Origin: Entamoeba invadens IP1
Lineage: Eukaryota > Evosea > Mastigamoebida > Endamoebidae
Length of the DNA stretch: 41,787 nucleotides
Assembly (NCBI RefSeq): GCF_000330505.1
Contig: NW_004191840.1
Span: forward strand, 1-41,787
Direction of reading: 5' to 3'
Part shown: positions 1 to 9,000 of the stretch, piece by piece
How the letters are laid out: every line of letters begins with the position of its first letter
Position numbering within the stretch: the first letter of the stretch is position 1
Made by a program: the position numbers and the translations under genes
Notes under the pieces: model-generated
Told to the model about the DNA's origin: nothing
Seen by the model: only the letters and a program-made list of their open reading frames with translations
Database searches by the model: none

Positions 1-156
1 TTACATTTTAAGTAAAGAAGGTCAGTGTATATCAGAATTTGATTTGCACTGTTCTTATCGTGTTAATGGTGTTTGTCTTTTATGTCATCCGGGTTACCAA
101 ATTAATATCACTACTCGAAATTGTGTTGTTGGAGATGAATTATGTACATCATGGTT
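1..156 (+). pseudogene. Truncated duplicate of the Cys-rich surface protein gene
   Basis: Bases 1-155 are identical to 12548-12702, inside the Cys-rich gene at 12441-14138. The translated piece keeps the reading frame and CXXC-type cysteines (CSYRVNGVCLLCHPGYQ). Identity stops abruptly after the codons for CTSW. The frame then stays open by chance to 277 with no cysteine pattern of this family until the end. There is no start codon and no membrane segment. The 5' part lies outside the window, so this could be the end of a longer copy, a recent duplication cut by rearrangement, or an assembly join at a repeat. Confidence 0.85.
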
Positions 157-531
157 TTTGTTTTGTATTTTATTGAAACCATTTGTAAATATGGGCTTAC
201 AACAAAGGAACAAATACTTAATGTATTTATTACACAAATGCAGTCAATTTTCGTTGAAATATATTAACAATTGTTGAATCAACTTTTTTCAATGAAGTTA
301 TTAGTATAATAAATTAGTTTTGAATTTGTTATTATTTCTATCCCATAATTACCAATGCAAATAAAAAAGAAATATATAACAACCCCTCTACAAGAATTAA
401 GTACAAAAGAAATACAGATCCAAGAAAAAAGGGCCGTCAAAGAAAAAGGAACCCGCGAACAAATTCTATAATATAATATTTTAATATTAAAATAAAAACT
501 ATAAAAAATGTAATTTTTCGACATTATTCTA

Positions 532-2635
532 ATGTTTTTTATGATTTTTAACTTCAAAGTGTTGGTAGATTCACTATCTTTAATATTAATGATCACCAGT
601 GAAAACAGAGTAACTAATTTGAACGTACAATCAATTCAAACACCACCACAACAGGCAAATCCATTTGTTGCCGATACTCCCGATTTGAATATCGTTGATG
701 ACGACAAAACTGTAATGGATTTTTTGCAACTGATTCAATCTGGAATAATACCAGTTGACTGTGAGTTGATTTCACTAAAAAGGTTTATTATAACACAAGA
801 CAAAATGATTCACAATTTTCAAACTCCACGTTACAAAGATAAACTCATTGAATCATTAGTATTGTTCGAATCTATAAAAAAGATGCTTCTGTTTTTCAGT
901 CAGTTTTTTAAGACATCAGATCTATACAATTAAAACCAACTTCAATGCAGTCGACAGAACTGTTGCAAACTTATTTGACCTTTCATATGGTACAATCAGA
1001 GACCACTATAAAGAAGCCAAAAAGGAAATTATCTCGACCAGATGTCAAATTGGCAGAAAGAGTGTGTTTTATGACACCACATATTGCGCTGTTAATTTTT
1101 TTCTTGAGTATTGTTCCGGGAAACGTTATGTTGTTACAATATCTGCAGTGCTTTTCATAGTCAATAAATTACAACCACAGACGTCAATTTCAAGAGACAC
1201 GGTGTCACATTGGTTAAAAAATAAATTTAACCTCAAATTGATCAAAGCGATACCTGAAGACATCGGAAGAATTAAGCTAGACCCAGAAAAGGTTGTTGAC
1301 AATTATTTAAAAATGACCATTTTCAACGGGACACCAGCACAACTATTGTTTAACATCGACGAAATAGGCTTTGAGGAATGGTCAGATAGAAAACAAACTG
1401 ATGTTCTGGTTCCGAAGGATTCGGATGCAAGCTGTATTAAAATCGGGTTTTCCAGAGGAGGACAACGCAAAACTGTATTGGCGTGTATTTCGGCAGATGG
1501 AAAGAGCCACTGTCCAGCTTTTATTACTTCAATGTCTTTCGTTGATACCCGAACGTTACTTAAATATCCATATGTCACAATTTATTCAACCAATAGTGGA
1601 TTTATCACCAAAGAAATATTTGTCGAATGGTTAATTAGTTGTTTCATTCCAACAGTCAACAGAATTAAAACAGAAGACAACTTGAGTAAAACTGTCATCG
1701 CTGTTTTAATAATGGATAATTTCAGTGGTCATGTTGATACTGAAATAGAACATCTTTTGAACACCAACTTCATAAAAACTCATTTTTTGACACCTCACAG
1801 TTCACACTTGTGTCAACCCCTCGACTTAGTCATGTTCGGCAACTGGAAAAAGAAGTTACAGTCGAATGCTGAAATTTACAGAACTGAAATATTTCCAATG
1901 ACTATTGTATACACAAACGAGACAACAAGTTGTTTCAAACAAAGCACAGTACCACACAATGTCGAAACAAGTATGATAGTAAAACAGGCGGCACGTGCTC
2001 TGGATGGTTACATACAAAAAATGGCGAAAGCCAGCCAGATAGTTGCGGATTCGACCAAACAAAGTCGAGATCTAACAGGAGAACGTTCAACGCGTACATT
2101 TGAACGCATTTTCGGTGGAATGGAAGAAGTTGCTACTTGCAAAAACATCCAATCATCTTTTAACAGATCTGGTTTGGTGTGTAGGTATATCGCCGGAGAG
2201 TCCAAGATGTTTGTAGACTTGAGTAGTGCTTCCGACTTTGTCGCAGTGTGCCCTGATACATTTGAAAGGGTCAAATGTAACCAGGTTTTATTTCGCCAAT
2301 TGTCTGCCCCAGATAACACTTCTGAAAGAGTAACATTGATCCAGACACCGAGAAGGTAGTTTAATGCTGCCTTATTGTTTTCTGAGATTGAAGAAAAGTT
2401 GTTTGACCTTTCAAATGTCGGAATCGATGTGCAAGCTGTTGTATATTCATTAAATTTACTAAAAGAAGTAACCTTGGGGAGAGAGTCAGTGTTTCCGATA
2501 CTCAAGTATACAATGAACATCACCAACAAAGACAAAACCAAAACTCCAAAACCGAAAAGTGAATTCACAAAGCAGAAAGTCGAAACAACCAACAAGAAGA
2601 GAAAGAAAGTAACCAAACCGAAAGTTGCCAAGTAA
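532..2635 (+). pseudogene. Broken pogo/Tigger-like DDE transposase (copy 1)
   Basis: This is a transposase of the Tc1/mariner-pogo group (DDE_1-type endonuclease) spread over three pieces. Frame 1 (532-933) gives an N-terminal region. Frame 2 picks up from about 900, reads through NAVDRTVANLFDLSYGTIR, and runs to a TAG at 2357-2359. The same frame then continues to 2635 with a Lys-rich tail. All three catalytic acids are visible: NIDEIGFEEW (about 1357-1380), LIMDNFSGH (about 1711-1735) and HSSHLCQPLDLVMFG (about 1797-1840). One frameshift near 900-930 and one nonsense codon are the only breaks, so decay is recent. The minus-strand copy at 31091-32804 shares the FSGH and SSHLCQP(L/M)DL motifs but is clearly a different lineage. 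It would act in the nucleus on its own element ends. Confidence 0.85.
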
Positions 2636-2810
2636 TTTTCAATCACTTTTTGATTTTTGAGTTTCATGACTTCAGAATCTTTTTGGTGTTTTTGTTAATC
2701 ATTTGATTGGATGCAGGCTTTTTGTCTTGATTTGAGTAGTGCTATATACAGCTTTTATAAGAAAACTAATTTATATAGAAAAAATATTAACTTTTTAAAT
2801 TAGCAGGCTA

Positions 2811-2828
2811 CTTTTTCCGGTCACTGTA
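2811..2828 (-). repeat. Candidate right terminus of pogo-like copy 1
   Basis: Read on the minus strand, 2826-2811 is CAGTGACCGGAAAAAG, followed outward by TA (2827-2828). This is the form expected of a Tc1/mariner end, a CAGT start beside a TA target. The GAAAAAG sits at the same distance from the end as in the MITE at 4565. I could not find the matching left end before 532, so this remains a candidate. Confidence 0.4.
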
Positions 2829-4562
2829 CAAATATATTATATATTGTTTGCTTTATGTCGCACATTAATGTGTGGTTGTTTATCATTGCAACATATCAAT
2901 TTAATATCTTTATATTATTAAATAAATGTTTGTGTGTGGTTATATTCAATTTTATATTCTTATTGTTTATGATGGTGTTGGTTTTGATTTTCAAAGTTCC
3001 TGCTTTTATAGTATATATTTTAAATGGATATTTTTAGAAAATTTGCACAAATACCGAAATAAATTTTTTGCCTCAAATATTTTATGATTTAAACAACTAA
3101 ATATTTTTATTGATAATTGAAAAACTCTTTCTCAATTCATATAACTTGAATATATTTAATAATTGTTAAATTATTTTATTGGTTCAAATTTTTTACATTC
3201 TGATAATATCTTGTATAATAATCAATAAAAAATAAACAAATATTAACAATGTTTTAATAATCGACAATACATTAATCACAAGTATGACACATTTCTGAGA
3301 CTCACAGCTAAATGCAACTTATAATTTAAGCATAATTTATTGATATTGGTGTTCTTCAAATTTAAAATGTATAAATAGTTGCAACTGCTAATTGTGTAAG
3401 AAATAAACAAAAAGTAATTCGCAATCAATAATTAATATTTATATACTTAAAACATCTTGTCTGTTTTATCTGATCGCACCAACATGTAAAGATAAACTTT
3501 ATCAACAACATCAGTTGAAAATGATGAAAATGTAATAATTTCAAAGCTCGGAGTTATATTTTTTAGTTTTTTTGTTGTAACTTGTTAAGATAATAAAAAA
3601 TAACAATATTTTATTTTCTAAATGAAAGTGATGAAGTAAACAGGTAAACTGTTTTACAAACTCTTGTTATTAAATTGTTAAAAAAATAACAATCAATAAA
3701 CATCTTTATAATATTTTATCATAATAGTTGTAGTGTTATCAAAATATAATTGTATAATTATGTGTGTTTTTATAATAATAATAATACGATTATTAATTGA
3801 ATGTTTGTAAAAAAAATATCTGGTTTATATGTATTTATCAACAAAAATTCGTTGAACAAAAATAGTGAACATCGACGTACTTACATAATGAAATAATCAA
3901 CAATTGTTTATTTATGATTTTATTTCATTTTCATGGAATATCACGATTATTTAACAAAATTAGCATTCAATTAAAAATTCAATTATGACTTACCTTTCAT
4001 TTTATTTGGTTTGCATAACAAAGAAAAGTCGTCTACCACAGCCCAATCAAAAATTCAACAATCAAAAAATGTCATTAACAGTCATTATTCAACCAAAACA
4101 AATCAATGATTACATATGTATTTAAATTAATGTATATATTTTTATATACTACAACGTTAAATTATGTTTATAACTTTGTTGTGTAAATTATTGGAAACAT
4201 TGTATGATAAATATTTTTTTTAAAAAATATTTTATTCTGCAAATACAACTATTTTTTACTCGAGTAAACTTTTAATGACACCAAAAAATTAAAGATACAG
4301 TATAGTATCATTATTAATATCTATATTATATTAAAAATAAGCAGAATGTTCAATTAATTATAAAATATTTAACAATCAATAACAACTAATTCATATACAT
4401 TATTTTTAAATGCTTTTTGATATTTTTTTATATTAAATAGTTCAATTCTACTGCCTATTGTTTGGTTTTTTGACGAACCATGTTTATGAAAAACAATGAA
4501 ATTGTTTTTCATTAAAATTTTAAATAAATTGTAAATTACTTTTAAAATGTTTTTTTGTCATA
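2829..4562. other. A+T-rich intergenic DNA, no gene seen
   Basis: About 1.7 kb of very A+T-rich sequence with frequent stops in all frames. The 60-codon open frame at 2855-3037 is all hydrophobic and Phe/Val/Leu-rich, with no family signature, and looks like chance. A small inverted repeat (GATAC...GTATC) lies near 4294-4310. I see no RNA gene. Confidence 0.6.
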
Positions 4563-4564
4563 TA

Positions 4565-4819
4565 CAGTCATGCGAAAAAGCTGTCGTGTTTGGAAAAACC
4601 TGTCTTGAAAAAATATTTTATAGTAAATTTATAATTACTTACTATACAGTATAGCTTCTATTCGATTTATTTGCAGGGTCATTTCACAAAAATCGAATAA
4701 AAATATTCGGCATTTCCAAATAACATTTTCTATTTCAGATCATTTGTTTATAGTACTAGAATAGTTCATTACCACCAGAGACAGGTTTTTCCAAACGCGA
4801 CAGCTTTTTCTCATGACTG
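4565..4819. mobile_element. Mariner/pogo-type MITE, 255 bp
   Basis: Terminal inverted repeats of 41 bp, left 4565-4605 and right 4779-4819, differ at only two positions. The left one begins CAGTCATGCGAAAAAGCTGT. Both sides are flanked by TA (4563-4564 and 4820-4821), the target duplication of the Tc1/mariner superfamily. The interior is A+T-rich and has no coding capacity, so the element is non-autonomous. CAGT ends followed by GAAAAAG resemble the candidate end at 2811-2826, but the two are not close enough to assign the MITE to that transposase. Confidence 0.9.
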
Positions 4820-4989
4820 TATATTTTATAAAACTGTTTTTTAATCGAATATATATATTTTTTATATTATTTAATTGTTTATTATGATTAAATCATATTT
4901 AGTTTATAAAAAACAAACAATTGAAAAAACATAACATTTATTTTGTTTTTAAATACAACCATTCCAACAATTTTAATAAAAAAAATTAA

Positions 4990-5105
4990 TAATAACAATT
5001 CAAAAGACATTGAACAATAGTCAAATGTCTAAAAATCGTAAAAATCCTAAACTTAAAAAATATTTTTCATTTCGAATGTTTATAATGTGTATTAAAACAC
5101 TTATT
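4990..5105. repeat. Dispersed intergenic repeat, copy 3
   Basis: It shares an ordered run of words with 25932-26106: ACATTGAACAA, then TCTAAAAATCGT, and further on TTTATA(A/T)T(A/G)TG. It is the most divergent of three copies; the other two lie downstream of the TMK gene. No terminal inverted repeat or target duplication was found, so its nature is unknown. Confidence 0.5.
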
Positions 5106-6092
5106 TTAAAAGGGAGCAAACTTTAAAAGAAATTTAAGATCCAGATATTCAAACTCAATTTAATAAATCGATTAATTATTTTGAATAAATTAATAAAATC
5201 AGTGTTTTTTAGTGTTAAGTCTTTATAAATTTGCTTTTCGTTTCACAATGATAAATACACTTTTAAAGTGGATAAATTGGTAATCGATAATTTAAAAACT
5301 ATTTTCTTATTTCTAGTGTATATATTTTTAGGAATTTACCTTTTCATTGTTTGTATTTTAAGTTTATTGATCTTCTCAAAATAATTTCGTCATTATTTAT
5401 TATCCAAAAAACGATCAATTTTGCATTTTATTAAAACAAAAAAGACTTTCTATGACAAACAAAACATTTGTTGTTGTTTTTAATATCAAATGAACAGTTA
5501 TATTTTTATTAACATTTTAAAGTATTATAAATTGTTGTATTTTTGTTAATAAGTTAGTATAAATCTTTTAATTATGAATAAATTGTTTCATACTACTTTT
5601 TTAGAAACTTCAAATTTTTATATTTATTATATTATAACACTGAAATATATATTACATCGAAGAAAATATAATATTTTTGTATAATTACAATACAACTTTG
5701 TGATTATTCATAAAGTTATTTTAATTATAATAAAATAGAATTTAATTTCGTTTCAAAACTATTTGTGTTACAAACTATTTATATTTCATATTAATAATAA
5801 TACAAAACATGGTTCTTATTTTATATAAAAATTAACTTCGTATTTATTTATTCATTATAGTAAATAATAACCCCAATTGAGAGGAGCGTCAAATATTATT
5901 TTAGTTTTCTTTTTCCAATTAATCATTGCAAGTTTTTGTTATTTTACAAACCATTTACCTACATTTTTACATTAAAATGATTGCAAAATACCCGAAAAGT
6001 CTTCATTTTTATTTAATACAGTTACAATTAAATCAATTACCCCCATTACTATTTAATGACCACCATTTCATCAAATAATAACAATCAATATT
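5106..6092. other. A+T-rich DNA upstream of the BspA-like gene
   Basis: Nearly 1 kb without a coding-like frame. It ends in AACAATCAATATT directly before the ATG at 6093, which fits the very short 5' leaders of Entamoeba genes. No certain TATA, GAAC or initiator element could be picked out. Confidence 0.5.
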
Positions 6093-9000
6093 ATGTTGCT
6101 TCTGTTTTCTCTTCTGTTCATCGGTTCACTCGCTGAGTGTACTTTTGAAAAAGATGCCACCAATTCCAACTGTTATAAAGCAGTTGACCCAACTCAATGT
6201 TATGGTACCTTAGAAGTCCCCTCTGATGTAAATACGATTTGCACCAATGGATTTTTGAATTCGCGGATTTCTGCAGTAAAATTCGCAACAACTTCCCAGG
6301 TAACAATTGGAGAAGCTGGTTTTAAAAATTCTCCTTCATTGCATTCCATAACTGCATCTGCTGGAATTAAAGAAATTGGAAATGAGTCTTTTAGTGGCTG
6401 TTTTGCTCTTGAAACTTTACCAGAAACCATTTCTTGGACCAAAATTGGAAGTAAAGCATTTTACCAATGTTATTCCCTTGGGGAGTTTACTTTAGGAAAT
6501 AAACTGACTCAAGTTGGTGAAATGGCGTTTAGTGAAAGTGGAGTAGTCTCTGTAAACTTACCCAGTTGCACATTTGGGAAGGGGGCATTTTTAAATTGCC
6601 AAAAATTAACAACAGTGACTTTAACAGCTCATAAAGTACTTGAAGAGAGTCTTTTTGAAAATTGTATCAACTTAGAAACACTCTCTGGAATTGACCAAGT
6701 CACTTCTATTGGAAAGAAATCACTTGCTGGGTGCCTTTCAATAAGAAATTTCACTTTCAAAAATACAGTGACTTATGGTGAATATGCTTTGAGTGGTTCT
6801 GGTCTTGAAAAACTGACTCTAAGTTCCACAACAATTAATTTGTCAGTCGGTCTCTTTGCCAATTGTGTCCACTTAAGAACAGTTGCTCTTGGCGATATCA
6901 CAACTCTTCCAGCAGAACTATTTTTAGGGTGCAAGAAGCTTGTTGTTGTGTCAACTACTAATGGATTGACTTCAATCGGAAAAGCCGCATTTAAAGACTG
7001 CAAAGCACTCTTTGGAATACCAATGACAAACACCATCACTACACTTGGAGATAACGCGTTTGAAAATACCAATTTTAGAACATTCAAGTTAAATGCACAA
7101 ATGACGACTATTGGTAATTACGTATTCAAAAATTGCAAATACCTTGAAACGATTGATTTAAATGGTATATTAAATATATCTGAAGGGATGTTTGTTGGAT
7201 GTGAACGACTGAAAACGATCAAAGGCATTGAGAAAGTCACTACATTTGGAAAATACGCACTTTCTACACTTAATTTTGATAATTTTGTACTTCCAAGTGG
7301 TTCGACAATTGCTGAAGGTGTTTTTAAAGACTGCAAAAAGCTCAAAACAGTTACTATAACAGGACACACAACACTTCCTGATAACTTTTTTGATGGGTGT
7401 GAATTACTTACATCAATAACTGGATTTGATTCCATTACTTCTTTTGGGAGTTATTCAATGAGAAACACTGGATATCATAATATTCAATTAAAAAGTGCTG
7501 TTACTTATAACAAAGGCACTTTTTCTAATTGTTTGTCTTTAAAAAGTGTAACACTCGAAGAAGGTGTTATTTCAATTCCCGAAGAAATGTTTAAAGACAG
7601 TGTAAATTTGGCTTCTTTTAATTCCTTTGACAAAATCACGACATTTGGAAATCATTCCTTTTCAAATACTTTAGTTTCTACAGTGGTGTTAAAATCAGAC
7701 GGATCAATTACTATGGGAACGGGTGTTTTCATGAATTGTGTGGAACTTAATTCGTTTACACTTGGCAGTTTAACAATACTCAATGACTTTATGTTTAGTG
7801 GTTGCAAGAAGTTAACAACAGTGAATGGAATTGAAAAGGTGACTTCGATAGGAATGTCGTCTTTTGAAAATTCAGGAATTACTAATTTGATTGTTTCAAC
7901 TGCTTTAACAACAATCAAAGAAGCCGCTTTTAAAGGAAGTGCACTGGTTTCAGTGACATTGACTTCTTCAGTACAATTGATTGGAAAGGCACAATTTGCT
8001 GAATGTAAACAATTGGAAACAGTGACATTAAATGGATTCACTCAATTAACCGAAGAAATGTTTTCTGATTGTACTTCCCTTGATATTTCTTCTCAGATTG
8101 ATGCTATTACTTCATTTGGAAAAAATTCAATGCAAAACACCAAATTGTCTTCGTTCACATTTAAATCAACAAGCGTCACTTATGCAACTCCTTTTATTTC
8201 GAATTGTAAATATTTAATTACTGTTGATTTAAAAGAAAAGACTGAACTTGAAGACTATATGTTCAGTGGATGTACATCACTTACAAATATCACAGGTCTC
8301 GATAAAGTGGTTAAATATGGAAATTACTCATTAAGTGGTACATCACTTAGAGAAGTTTCTTTAGTCACAGGAAAGACATATGGAGATGGAGTATTTGCAC
8401 AAAATACACAATTAGAAATAGTACACGTCTTGACTAATTTTGTGACTCTTCCCGACTATACATTTGCTGGTTGTACTTCTTTAGCCAACTTAGAAAATGT
8501 TGATCAAATCACTACATTTGGTAAATTTTCGTTGAGTGGGACCAAATTTGTTTCATTTACCATGTCGACCTCAAAGAAATATGGAGATGGACTTTTTAAA
8601 GACGCAAAAAGTTTAGCGACTCTAGATTTTGGAAATATTACTGAAGTACCAAATGACTTTGTTTCAGGATGCGAGTCTCTTGTGACATTGAAAAACACGT
8701 CCAAAATTTTAGTAATCAACAAAAATGCCTTCAAAAATTGTAAGAAGTTAGGTGATAGTGGTTTATCTTTTTTAAATAGCGTCATGTACTTTGGAGAGTA
8801 TAGTTTAAGTGGAACAGCCTTAAGAACAGTGCATTTGAAAACTGATTCTATCGTCAATGAAGGTCTTTTTGAATCATGCAGTGTATTAAATTATGTTGAA
8901 ATGAACAATGTAGCATTCCCAAGTAAAATATTCAAAAATTGTGTTTCACTCTCTGGTGTTGTGCAGTCCAATAAAGTCGCTTTTGTTGGCGATGAGGCGT

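Noticed and set aside
355..471. 38-codon ORF (MQIKKKYITTPLQELSTKEI and on) before the first transposase remnant
   Set aside because: Lys/Glu/Gln-rich and short, with no match to a family I know and no promoter or splice signals. It may be a transposon leader or chance, so I do not list it as a gene.
2855..3037. Hydrophobic 60-codon ORF
   Set aside because: Almost only Phe, Val, Leu and Ile in T-rich DNA. This is the expected look of a chance frame at this base composition.
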